A stretch of DNA of 64,000 bases from Lyophyllum atratum (Eukaryota; Basidiomycota; Agaricomycetes; Agaricales; Lyophyllaceae): the NCBI GenBank assembly GCA_014905825.1, contig JACGCN010000036.1:477312-541311 (forward strand), written 5' to 3'. Of this stretch, positions 9,662 through 20,510 are shown piece after piece. Below the pieces are notes generated by a model. The model was not told the DNA's origin, searched no databases, and saw only the letters and a list, made by a program, of their open reading frames with translations. How positions within the stretch are numbered: the stretch's first letter is position 1; every line of letters begins with the position of its first letter. Made by a program: the position numbers and the translations under genes.

Positions 9662-12600
9662 ACCAGCAAGAGCTGGCCGTCGGAGCGAACGACTTTGAAG
9701 CTCTTGGCTCGAGAATGCGAGAAGAGTTTGCCTGGAGGAGGAAGACCCACGTCTGACGTCGACAACGACGGTAAGTTTAACGCCGACCGAAAAACGACCG
9801 TGACACCATGTGAGGTGACCGTGATGCGCATGAGCCGTGACTCGGACTAGTCTTGGCCGCAAGCTTTCAAACCTTTCCAAAGGTACATATACGTTAACTT
9901 CTCAGAAGAATTGGAAGCTTGATGTTGATTAGATTGGTTTGAGGCAGAGTAGCAACTTGTCTACTCAATGCTTCATGAGGTACGCGTGCCGTTTGACCTA
10001 TTTCCCCTGTGGTCTCCTCGAACCACCGTAACACCACATAATTGGAGGCAACACCACATAGCTCCTGAAGGGAACCCGGATAGCTCCTCAAAGGAACCAG
10101 GTACTCACCTTTTTGCTATAACATCCTCCGCGCGGCTCTCCGAAACCGAACACTGTCCCCTTGAATATGTATAGCCTAGCACTGCAGCATGGACGAATGA
10201 CGCCGCTCTCACATGGGGCGGCCCGCCTATCTTTTTCGCAGGGAATAGAGCGGTTGTGAAAGATGTCTCTCCATAAACGATCAGTGCCACTATTGGTGTG
10301 GATCGCGGCGACGATCTGGTCTCAGCCTGCAATGCGCAAGGAGACATTGGCGAAGACTCCAACACTTGTGAGTTAGTGTGGACCCCATGTATAAAAAGCT
10401 CGGGCTGATGTGACGCACGGCCTGTTTCCCGAAGGAAGCATTTCGTAAACCACTCGTCTATGATTGGCTTCGTGCGCCGTTTGCCTTCTATGGCCGAGAC
10501 TCCGGGCCACGCGACTTGTGCGCCCCGGCTCCCTTTCGTGAGAGCAATCCTGCGACGGTCTCTGTTTCTGCAATCCCAACGAAAAATCTGAGGATTTGTC
10601 CGGATCGACTGAGATTTCCATCAAGCAATCCCTCTAGAGGTTTCCCGATCTCTTCTAGATCCATCTTGCGCCCGATTTCAAGAGAGAGAGAATAGAGTTC
10701 TATGGGAAACAAGTTCGCGAAGGTCGTATCCTACCGCGAATCAGTGTCGTCTTCTTCGGCAAGAATACCTCCTTCTGTGTTCCTGTGGTCGCTGTTCCCT
10801 TATCCATGGGACATCTCCTTCGAGCCTGACGGACAAGAGCCTCTCGCGCACATGGTACTCGTACACGACAGCACCTTCGTCAACTCAGCTTTCTGATTTA
10901 CCGCCAGTCTAACCCTGGTACCAAACTTTGCAAGGTCCAGTCTTAGACTGAGTCTATGTTACTTTCCCCAGAACTATCTGCGACGCCCTGTGATAGTCTC
11001 CCTGGAAATATGGTTCTTTTCGCATGACATGGTCAATCTACCCTCTCAGCTACGTCGAATGTTACTTAGAGAAACAGATCGAAGTCGATGAGAGGACCGC
11101 TTCTTATCAAATAAACTGTATGGACAGGAGTCAGAAGACGTGGTCATAGCTCCAATTATCCGGCTGAAGTTGAAGCACCTATAGTTTATTCGACTACGTT
11201 GCAGTATCGCCAAGAAGGAATAAAACCGACACCTTCGATGATGCTATCTAGCGTCCCACAGCAGCCCCAATGTGATGGAAGCCTAGGTCAAACGTCAAAC
11301 TTTGTCACCTCTGTTCTACCAACTCCACGACCGTGAGTCCAATGGGAATTATTTTTTGCCGTACCAGGAGCCTACTCTGTGTGCGGCACGCTTTGAGCGC
11401 TGACGAAAACACACCATTTTGAGCTGTTACATATTTACAAGCGGGGCCGTTGTCAGCGAGCATTTTAGGAAACAGGCGAACGTGGTGAGAGTCCAAGGTA
11501 TGTTTGTGATCCTTCTATACGCTTTTCTAACTCTTCCCAGTTTCTTGGTGATGATGCTTCGGAATGCAAGATCGGAGTCTCACCTCCCGATCTGACAGAA
11601 GCTGCGTTGCGCGTGAGTATTCGATGTGGACATGATGCCGGCACCGCCTGGCACCGTTTACAGCACATCGTGATCAAACGGTGGGATGATGCATGAGAAT
11701 GAAAGACCTTATCTGATAAGATAGAATGGTGAGAACGACAAGGAGATCCGGCTGCGGTGCTCGAGGAAGCAAGTTGCCACGAGACACTGGTATATAAAAA
11801 CGTCGAAGAACTCCGAAGGGGAAGAAGCTCTCAGTGACCAAGATAGAATACCAGATCTTGGCTTCTGGATTGATTGGGCTTTTCTTAGGACCCATGTGGC
11901 CATGGACGACTACCTGTCATAGTATGACCATTACGGTTTGCAGATGCGTTAGGAGTATATGAAATGAGTACTCGCACATGGCAGTGCTCGTGAACGAGCC
12001 ACGCGTGAATTCTCCCCCCTATGACCATCCACCGTTCCCGTCGCCCCTTGCCGCTACCCGTCAGCCGGGGGGTTTCCGCCGTCATCGACTGCAACGGCTG
12101 CGTTAATTCCATCCGGGTGCCTGGCGCATCTCAGGAATAAGTCATGAGACATGGGTTGAGACTCGCACGCACTTCCAAGGGGTGGTCGCGATTTACTTTT
12201 ACGTACTGAGGGCCCACCGAGAGCCGTACCGCCGATCCGAGCTCCACCTGCTGGACTGGATGACATGCTAATAGGAAAAATACTGGAGCAACAAGCAATG
12301 ACCGTGTAAGTTGAAAGGCGTCGAGGCCAGAACATAGATCTTGTGAATGTCCCACAGAGTTGAATGTAGCACGTAAGACTGGATGATCAGCGAACCCAAT
12401 AGGAAATGCGAACCCTCGCCTTTGCACAGCCAACAGCCTGGGATGTTGGTATCAGCTGTTTTCCTTCGCGCCGCCGGTTTCACCTGGGCGCCTCAAGTAC
12501 GCCTGAGATGTTGGGAGTTCACGCGCCGGAACGCTGGGTATGGCGTGGAGAATTGACGGGCTTCGCGTGAAACGACCGACCTCTGATACATTCCAACTCG

Positions 12601-13181
12601 CGTGGCTGTCCTAAATGAGCGCGAGCCATGTACTGGGCAACCGCCATAATTCCAGCGACGACCTGTGGCATCATATTCGTCAGGTTCTCCGCCTCCTGGA
12701 GGAAATGACGGCGGAAAAAGGGTTTCGCGCTTTCCTATGGCACTAGTGTTCCCTCAGACTCGATGGTCGACAAGGGACTGGATTTAATCAAGTCATTCTG
12801 GGAGATCGTCGAAAATCTGTGCTATTTGTCTGATCAGGTTTCTAGGGTGAGATCAGCTTGTGTATGCTCGGACCTTCAGGTTGACTGACATTTAACATGA
12901 ACGTTCGGAGATGTAATTCTCCTGCCAAGTCACAGGACCGCCTTTTGCCAGTCGTGACTTACTCGAGGGTTGGAGGAGGACCTACATAGAAAGCTTTTTA
13001 TATTTTCCCGGTCTTGTGGCTTGCCCCCTCTTCATATTAGGGTGCGTTTTTCATCGATACAAATCGATTGATGATGAGGAAGGTTGTTCAACCCAGGAAG
13101 GAAAGGACCCCGAAAACGCGTCAATCGCCTTACGTAATGCGAGCTCTCAGTTCTTGACTTCCTTATAAAGCCTTGGCTCAC
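9662..13181. other. gene-poor 3.5 kb stretch
   Basis: No splice-connected gene, transposase motif or RNA gene could be recognised. Only short open frames exist on both strands, with no domain and no shared phase. The last few hundred bases must include the promoter of the prolyl oligopeptidase gene. It may be decayed transposon or a lineage-specific non-coding transcript region. Confidence 0.4.
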
Positions 13182-16100
13182 ATGTTGCGCCTGTCCATTC
13201 GGAAATTCCAGCCTCTGGCCCACCACCGACGCGTTTTTAGACCACTTCTTCGTTCTGTCTCCTCTGCGACGATGGCTCCTACCTCTTGGACCCCAAATGC
13301 GTATCCCCCAACACGTCGCTCAGACCACGTAGATATCTATAAAAGTGCGGCGAAAGGGGAAGTTCGTGTGTCGGACCCATACCAGTGGTTAGAAGAATAC
13401 ACAGACGAAACGGACAAGTGGACCACCTCTCAGGAGCTCTTCACGAGGTCCTATCTAGATAAAAATGCCGATAGGCAAAGGCTAGAAGATGCCTTCCGTG
13501 CGAGTATGGACTATGCGAAGGTGACCGGTTACACTCCTCGTCTGCTGCCTCGACCCTAAACCCGTTTAGTTTACTGCTCCGACATTGTATGAAGATGGCC
13601 GCTGGTACTGGTTCTATAACAGCGGGCTTCAGCCGCAGCCAAGTGAGTACATGACCGAGGCATTGACAGGGGTCTCTAGGTTCCTGATGACTGAGATTGG
13701 CATTCCCAGTCTTCTATCGCTCCAAAGAGAAATCGCTACCCGATTTCTCCCAGGATGACAATGTCGTTGGTGAAGTGTTCTTCGATGTGCGACCATTCTT
13801 TCACGTCTGCAGCTCATTCTAACTAAAACCACAAGCCGAACTTGCTCACTAACGACGGAACTGCTGCTTTGTCGATCTATGACTTCTCAGATTGTGGAAA
13901 GTACTTCGCTTATGGGATCTCCTACTCTGTGCGGCTCGTCTAACGTTCATCACATTGGAAATAACTTATCGCATGTCCAGGGAAGCGACTTCTCCACTGT
14001 CTATGTTCGTTCTACCGATTCCCCGCTCTCCGAAGCTAGCAAAGCATCTGGGAATGATGACGCTCGACTATCAGACGTAGTTGAATACGTCAAGTTCTCA
14101 ACGATCAAATGGTCCAAGGATTCCAAAGGCTTCTTCTATCAGGTATTTCATTTCGGTCTAAAATGGGTCAGACAGCAGCCGTTGATCGTTATTTAAGCGC
14201 TATCCGGCCCGAGAGGAAGCCAAAGAGGGCATTGAAACCGGCGGTGATGTCGACGCTATGGTATACTACCACAAAATCGGGACCCCTCAAGGTAAACCAA
14301 TATTTGTGATCTTTTCGTCTGTACTGATACCGGTTACTTACCTTAAAGCGGATGACATTTTGATACACAGCGATAGAGAAAATCCAGAGTGGATGTTCAG
14401 TGTGGATATCTCCGAAGATGGACAATACATCATCATGTATACGATGAAGGACAGTTCAAGGGTACGCAGTACATGCTTTCCAGAGACATGCTGCTATTAG
14501 CTGATACTTCGAATCCCCAAGAGGAACCTCTTATGGATTGCAGACTTAAGTAAGAACGAGATTGGGCCGAACATCAAGTGGAACAAAATAGTTGATGAGT
14601 TCAAGGGAGAATATCATGTGTATGTTGTAGAGTCTCAAACGACTCATGTTACTGATGTTAACCTAGTATTTCAAACGACGGACCGATATTTTACGTCAAG
14701 ACCAACCTAGATGCCCCGCAATACAAAGTTATTACTATCGATATATCGGAGGAAGAAGCGAAGACCGAAGACCTCATCCCGGAGGACAAGAACGCTAATC
14801 TCGTCGAAGTGGATTGCGTGAATCACGACACATTTGCCGTAATCTATAAGCGTGACGTAAGTATACCTTTAATTCACCGATCTCTTCGTTAACGCAAACA
14901 CCGTCAGGTTAAAGACGAAATTTATTTATATTCCAAGACAGGCGGTCAGCTTACTCGCCTTGCACCCGATTTTGTTGGCGCTGCCTCGCTTTCCGGCAGA
15001 CAAAAACAATCCCAGCTCTTCGTGACTATGACCGGCTTCAATACGCCAGGTACAGTCGCGCGTTACGATTTTACTGCGCCCGAGGAGCAGCGGTGGAGCA
15101 TCTTCAGGTCGGTCAAGGTCAATGGCCTGAACCCCGACGATTTTGAGTCTAAACAAGTATGTACACGTCAACCTCGTAAGTTTTCCCTTCCCTAACGAAA
15201 TATAGGTTTGGTATGAGAGTAAGGATGGGACGAGGGTTCCCATGTTCATTGTCCGTCACAAGTCGACAAAGTTCGACGGGACTGCGCCAGCACTACAATA
15301 CGGTAAACAAGCATTCAGCGGCACCAGACGTTTATTAATGCGTTCATCTAGGATATGGCGGCTTCAGCATATCAGTCAACCCTTTCTTTAGTCCGACCAT
15401 ACTCACCTTCCTACAAACTTACGGCGCTATATTGGCCGTTCCAAATATCAGAGGCGGTGCAGAATTTGGCGAAGACTGGCATAAAGCTGGGACTAGGGAG
15501 CAGAAGGTCCGTCTAGCACGGTCGAGCATCACATATACTCACCGAGAAGTCACCAGGGAAATGTCTTTGATGATTTCATAGCCGCAACGTACGTCCAGGG
15601 ATTAGTTCTAACCCGCCATGAAATTTATTTTTCCGTTTCTAGAGAATATCTCGTGGAAAATAAATATGCAGGCGCAGGAAAGGTGGCTATCAACGGAGGG
15701 TCGAATGGAGGTGAACTCGAAGATAATTTGCGTCTTCCTCTTGCTCAAGCACTATCGTGATAGGCTTGCTTGTTGGAGCCTGTGTCAACCGCGCGCCTGA
15801 AGGAACCTTCGGTGCTGCTGTTGCCGAAGTCGGAGTGTTGGACCTCCTCAAGGTACTTGGCTGCTGTCTTTGGTTCCTGTGCAACCGTTGACTGGTCTTC
15901 ACCCTAGTTCTCTAAGTTTACGATCGGTCGGTTGATTTGATCGTGATGATATCCTACTTAACCCCTTCGAATATACAGGGAAGGCTTGGACGAGCGACTA
16001 TGGAGACCCTGATGATCCAAAAGACTTCGACTTCATCTATCCCCTATCCCCACTCCATAATGTCCCCACTGACAAGGTGTTACCTCCGACCTTGCTGTTG

Positions 16101-16427
16101 ACCGCTGATCGTAAGCCACCCACACCGCTTGCTTTACTTCGTCTCATTCCTCTATTTTCAGACGACGATCGGGTGGTGCCCATGCATTCCTTCAAACATG
16201 CTGCAACTCTTCAGCACACTTTGCCTCATAATCCCCATCCTCTGCTTTTGCGTGTGGATAAGAAGGCTGGCCATGGCGCTGGTAAATCTACCGAGAAAAG
16301 GTATATATAGCCATCTTCACTCCGTGTTTATTAGTACTAACGAGGGTCCTTCAGAATCAAGGAGGCGGCGGACAAATGGGGATTCGTAGCTCAGTCTTTG
16401 GGGCTTGTGTGGAAAGACCGCCAGTGA
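13182..16427 (+). CDS. prolyl oligopeptidase (S9A)
   Basis: This gene has many introns and reads through intact after splicing. The N-terminus carries DPYQWLEEYTDE, followed by the seven-bladed propeller region and the C-terminal alpha/beta hydrolase domain. The triad is complete: Ser in NGGSNGG (split by an intron near 15711), Asp in DHDDRVVPMHSFK (about 16161-16200) and His in KKAGHGAGK (about 16270). IRGGAEFGEDWH and the YGYGGF oxyanion strand are also S9A hallmarks. It cleaves after proline in short peptides, usually in the cytosol. The first ATG (13182) adds 30 Arg-rich residues before the usual-looking start MAPTSW at 13272. The gene resembles mushroom POPs, one clade of which acts in cyclic-peptide maturation. 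No precursor-peptide ORF was seen nearby, so a housekeeping role is favoured. Confidence 0.93.
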
Positions 16428-16714
16428 GCAGATCATTCCTTTTACCTTTCGTTTCTGTTCTGCGGATCGTTGTTGGGCAATCAGTAGTTGGGTGCTTGTG
16501 AAGGATGAAGTAAGGAGTAAATACTGTATAATGCATGCTGTGTCGCGACACCTGACCAGTCACCGGGTCTCGAGGGAGCCTACATCGACTTCTATCGCCA
16601 GTTTTGGTATCCGGGTTTGCTCCGTCGGGCTAACTATAGATTCTCCCGAGAAATGATATCCTTAAGATATCTAAAACATCACATCGTATCCACATGTAGG
16701 GAGGTGTGCGGACC
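16428..16714. terminator. convergent 3' region
   Basis: 287 bp between the stop codons of prolyl oligopeptidase (+) and the tRNA deaminase (-). It is expected to hold both polyadenylation sites. No gene is seen. Confidence 0.4.
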
Positions 16715-17506
16715 TTAGGCGTCGAATATCAGGGAATCAACGCCTCGGGCTCGGATAATATCTCCGTCTTCAACACGCGATTCGCTTTGGACTTTGGAAT
16801 TGGGGCTGTTAATGTAGAACTTTAGTGATTGTCCAATTCGGGAGAGAGCATATGCACCGTTTGTATTTTCCGTAATGTAAAAACGACGTAAGATCATGAT
16901 TGCTTCCTCTCGCAGATACCCACCGGTTGCTCGGTAAGGGGGATGAACAGGATGGTCAAGTCTAGTCGGTACGATCCACATTAAAAGCCGGCTTGTAAGG
17001 AGGGGGAATATACTGACATTTCATTCACGCCCAAGACACTTCCACAGCCCCCGAATCTGTCATTACCACAGCCATAAAATACCTCTTTGATACCTAATTG
17101 CCGAAGCGCAGATGCGCACATTATGCATGGCTCCACCGTCACATAGAGTGTGGTGGTAGAGAGAGGGTATTTCGAGACGGTAGGTGTGAGTAGTTTATCA
17201 GCAAGAATCTTATCGCTCGCTTCGAGCTCGGCGTGCCGTGTCGCCTACCCAGAATAACCATTTGGTGTCATTCGACATATAGCGAGAGATGGGACGCACA
17301 TTACGAAGTTCATTCGTCCGGTTCCTTGCTTGAGCGATGACTTTCTCGTCCCTTACGAACACGCATCCAACAGGAACTTCTCCGGCAGCTAACGCTTCTT
17401 CCGCCTATTCCGGGTTATGTTGGGGCTCTGTCGTCAGATTGCATTGTCCGCTCACCATCGCCATAGCTTCTCTCATCCACCGAAGATGAGATGAAGTCTC
17501 GTTCAT
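16715..17506 (-). CDS. TAD2: tRNA-specific adenosine deaminase catalytic subunit (Tad2/ADAT2)
   Basis: The zinc deaminase core is clear. [19 protein letters not shown] and EVPVGCVFV lead to the HAE proton-shuttle motif ([12 protein letters not shown]) and the zinc-binding [10 protein letters not shown]. Then come [15 protein letters not shown] and, after further introns, [20 protein letters not shown], which is characteristic of fungal Tad2. The enzyme pairs with Tad3 to convert A34 to inosine in tRNA anticodons. Exon 1 is 51 nt (17506-17456, start MNETSS) and ends in phase 0 at GTGAGC. An upstream ATG (MSRTNK, another frame) was rejected. The C-terminal tail after the deaminase domain ([15 protein letters not shown]) is not assigned. 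The gene converges on the peptidase gene. Confidence 0.9.
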
Positions 17507-18126
17507 CTCCGTCTTGGCGGAAGCCTTGATCAGCGGTGATGAAATAGTCCCGTTTGTTTGTCCGACTCATTTGTCCAATGATGATCGATTTTTGGGGACT
17601 GTGGCTATAGGTGTCTCTGGAGTCCTACCCTATTTCTGAGGCTTGCAAAGTCACGAACATGTGGAATGAAAGTAGCTGTGCCTCCATACCAGATCTAAGG
17701 TGATATTTCCATTTGACCACCTCCCCTACCAAGACATATCTAGAAAGCTCCGAAGGCGATTTACCTTCGGCAGAAGGACCTCTGCACCGATAGTAAATAT
17801 CGTTAAAAAAAGACTACTTAGTCTATTCTAATCCCTGGTTTCGATGGCCCAGTACGAATCAATACGAGGGCTACATATCTGGGGTGTATAAAGGTCGACA
17901 TGAACCTTCCAAGACTCATCGCCCTAGGTCCTGAACTTTTTGCCATGCGAAGCGTGCTGCGCACTTTGCCTAAGCCGCTCTAACTCGATGAGATGACTGG
18001 GTGCGTCTACAGATGCTGCCGGAAGCTGGAACTTGCATCTAGGCCTGAGAGGCAATAAGCAGATGTACGAGCGGGAAAGAGCAGGTTGTTGTCCGTTGCT
18101 TGGCGGAGCCGGTGATGGGGCTGGTT
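17507..18126. other. intergenic, nothing recognised
   Basis: Upstream region of the tRNA deaminase gene, ending at the target-site duplication of a transposon. No open frame worth naming. Confidence 0.4.
18119..18126. repeat. left target-site duplication (8 bp)
   Basis: GGCTGGTT directly abuts the left terminal inverted repeat and is repeated exactly at 18793-18800 on the other side of the element. Confidence 0.85.
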
Positions 18127-18792
18127 AGGAGGGGGGACTATGCTGGAAATGGTCCGATCCTTAGGCGTACAGAAATGGTGAAAATCCGGCCCTCTCGTCC
18201 GATCCTATGCGTACAGAAATCGCCAATTTTGGGGGCAACGACCGATCCATGCTGCGTACAGAACCGGCCGGTCGGATGATATGACCGATCCGGATGCGTA
18301 CAGAAACCCCGCAAGAAACCAAAAGCAAGAGTTCGCGAGCACCGGTGCCCATCCATTCAATATCATCACCCTCAGACTAGATGCTCAACAGCTGTACTCT
18401 CGATCGAGGGGCTCGTTACACGATGTCAATAGCGCTGTGCAGGCGTTGAAGTCCTTATCTCGAAGCAACTCGTAACCAACAGTTCGGTTGGCCACCTCTA
18501 AGCCTTTTGAACCTAACTCAGAATCCGATGGCGACTAGGATGGTATACCTAAACAGTTTCTTTTGTTATTCTACACTATGCTACAAGCCTATGCGCCCCT
18601 AAAGTCAGCTATATATCGTCGTAATATATTTAGGAGAAAAACTGGAGGTTCGATCACTTGGGCGTACAGAAATTACCGTTTTTGGGCGCACCCGATCCGC
18701 CGGCGTACAGAAATCGGGCAAATCGGTCGTGACAGAAACGGCCGTTTTTGAGGATTTTGGATCGGACCAATTGCAGCATAGTCCCCCCTCCT
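18127..18792. mobile_element. non-autonomous TIR DNA transposon (MITE-like), 666 bp
   Basis: The ends are 34 bp imperfect terminal inverted repeats (18127-18160 and 18759-18792), both starting AGGAGGGGGGACTATGCTG. They are flanked by an exact 8 bp duplication, GGCTGGTT. No transposase frame fits inside. The left half carries four directly repeated units of about 44 bp with CCGATCC followed by GCGTACAGAA (at 18165, 18209, 18254, 18296). The right half carries two more GCGTACAGAAAT copies (18662, 18703) and a degenerate one near 18727. An 8 bp duplication fits hAT or the KDZ (Kyakuja-Dileera-Zisupton) elements common in agaricomycetes. The superfamily cannot be fixed without the autonomous partner. 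Confidence 0.88.
18165..18305 (+). repeat. four direct subterminal repeats, unit about 44 bp
   Basis: Each unit contains CCGATCC, a 3-6 bp spacer and GCGTACAGAA. The GCGTAC starts are spaced 44, 45 and 42 bp apart. Copies of the same motif in the same orientation occur near the other end (18662, 18703). Regular subterminal arrays like this usually bind the transposase, which is inferred here. Confidence 0.85.
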
Positions 18793-18800
18793 GGCTGGTT
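18793..18800. repeat. right target-site duplication (8 bp)
   Basis: An exact copy of GGCTGGTT immediately after the right terminal inverted repeat. Confidence 0.85.
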
Positions 18801-19126
18801 TCGTTCGTTCACCTTGTCGTCCACGCTACACTGGAGATTGAATATTGAATTCCAACCCGATGAGCATACTCCTGCACCTCTCTAACCGATTCATTCGTAC
18901 GAATCTGTTTTCCTGTCTTCCTCAACGCCCTTGAGCAGCTTGGACTGATAATAAGCGACTAATTGGCGGCCGCTGGTACCCAAGTCCTCCTTTAGTATCC
19001 TAGATCGTTTTTTTCCACGCGATGACATAGAAGCGCTGGAGTATATCCGTTATGCCCTTCCAACAAGCTGCGCACTGCAGTCGACCATCATCAACATCAC
19101 TAGTCTGAAGATAAGCGTCGCCGACA
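18801..19126. promoter_or_regulatory. upstream region of the third secreted-protein gene
   Basis: 326 bp between the transposon and the ATG of the secreted Cys-rich gene. No distinct motif is claimed. The insertion lies close enough to affect this promoter. Confidence 0.35.
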
Positions 19127-19905
19127 ATGCTGGTCCCTTTCGCGATCCCCTTCATTGCAGGCCTCATCAGCCTTCCCTATGTCGCCAATGCTCGCTCTCT
19201 TACAGTCAAACTGACTATAGGGCAGATAAGTCCCGCAAACACGGAATTAATCACTCGCCAGGCTGCCCCCATCGATGTACCCGCCCAGTGTAAATCGACC
19301 TGCGACTCCGTAAACGCCGTAATTGCCAATGTGAGACTGTCAATGACCCATCTGATTCCTCATCTTGACCTTTCCGCTGGGACGTCCAGAACTGCACCCC
19401 AAAGCAATGTTGCACCTCCACGTTTGAGAGGCAATATTTCAATTGCTTCTTGTGCGTTGGCAACTCCATCAATCTCAAAGATTACTCGCAGCCTCAAGTC
19501 GTACTCAACGGTACGCGACATAGCTTACGGCGATCCACTCTCATTTTCTCACTTTTTCTTTTTCGCGGCGTAGAATTTCGGCAGCAGTGTGCCAGTAGAG
19601 GACTTGCCATTCCGGCGCTTACGTTCCCCGGGCAAGGCGCCTCTGGAAGCGCGACCTCGACGAGACCATCTTCGAGCTCCAGAAGGGCTTCAGTGGGGGT
19701 GACGACGATATCAGCATCACCAACTCTTTCGGTAGTCTCCCCGGCCGTCTCTCAGCAGACGATCACCAGTTTGCCTTCTACCACCAAAGACGCGGCTCCC
19801 ACCGGAGCGCCTGCTGGCGGCAACTCGGCGTCGGGACGGTATGGGGTTCCATGCCTGGCCGCTGTAGTGGCGAGTTTCGTTGTCGCGGCATGGCATCTCA
19901 GATGA
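19127..19905 (+). CDS. secreted Cys-rich protein with Ser/Thr-rich stalk and GPI-type tail
   Basis: Three exons (19127-19330, 19390-19510, 19574-19905) join to 218 residues. The protein has an N-terminal signal peptide (PFAIPFIAGLISLPYVANA), then ITRQAAPIDVPAQCKSTC, NCTPKQCCTSTF and FNCFLCVGN. The third exon gives QQCASRG, a Ser/Thr-rich stalk, and a hydrophobic C-terminus (LAAVVASFVVAAWHL) typical of a GPI signal. RQxxPID-xPxQCKSxC and the phase-0 intron directly after that block are shared with the genes at 775-1063 and 1932-2563. It lacks their first intron and has the longest stalk. It probably sits at the cell wall or plasma membrane; function unknown. Confidence 0.82.
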
Positions 19906-20510
19906 AGGAAACAGGTGAACTCCAGTAGGGAAGGATCATATCAGAACATGGTGTTGTCTTTCGTCTGACCTGTATTTGTACAGCAGAAGCGGATATTTTT
20001 TTCTGTGCTATATATAACTGCGCCTTATTACCGAGCGTGGTCGTGCATCACAAGGTATCAAGTACTTCGATGCCTTTGCGGTACTCCTACCGTCAAGAAG
20101 CTCGATGTCTCAGAGCAAGAACTTACAGCAGCTCTACAGATAACGTGTCAAATCTCCCGGATCTGATGGGCAACTCGACTTAGAAGGCTGAGCGGAGTCG
20201 CAGTACTCCTCGTACCAGAACTGTCAAGTTTTTACACGCATAGACATGTCCACGCGCGATAGAAGCGCCGGGACGATTCCACAACATCTGATGCTCGAGC
20301 CGACCACCAACACTGCGTGTCCCCGAGCAAGCGTATCTGCAGCCATCACTCTGCAATGTGAATCCTTTTTACCATCCCACTCATTGCGAACGTCCTAGAT
20401 CTTCCCTTTAGTGGTAAGGAAATGGTTGAATGCTATATTGGCCTCTTGTACTTGTAAATCAAAGCAAACTTTTGTATTATATACGCATGCGCGATATTTC
20501 GCGTGGTGGG
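19906..20510. other. intergenic, convergent 3' ends
   Basis: 600 bp between the stops of the secreted protein (+) and the acyl-CoA dehydrogenase (-). It includes an A/T-rich stretch near 19990-20030 that may carry polyadenylation signals. No gene is seen. Confidence 0.4.

Noticed and set aside
10373..10896. Paired short frames in the gene-poor interval
   Set aside because: On opposite strands, no shared phase, no motif; not supportable as a gene.
17507..17552. MSRTNKRDYF start upstream of the tRNA deaminase
   Set aside because: Different frame from the deaminase core; it would not join to HLRWMREAM without breaking the family N-terminus.
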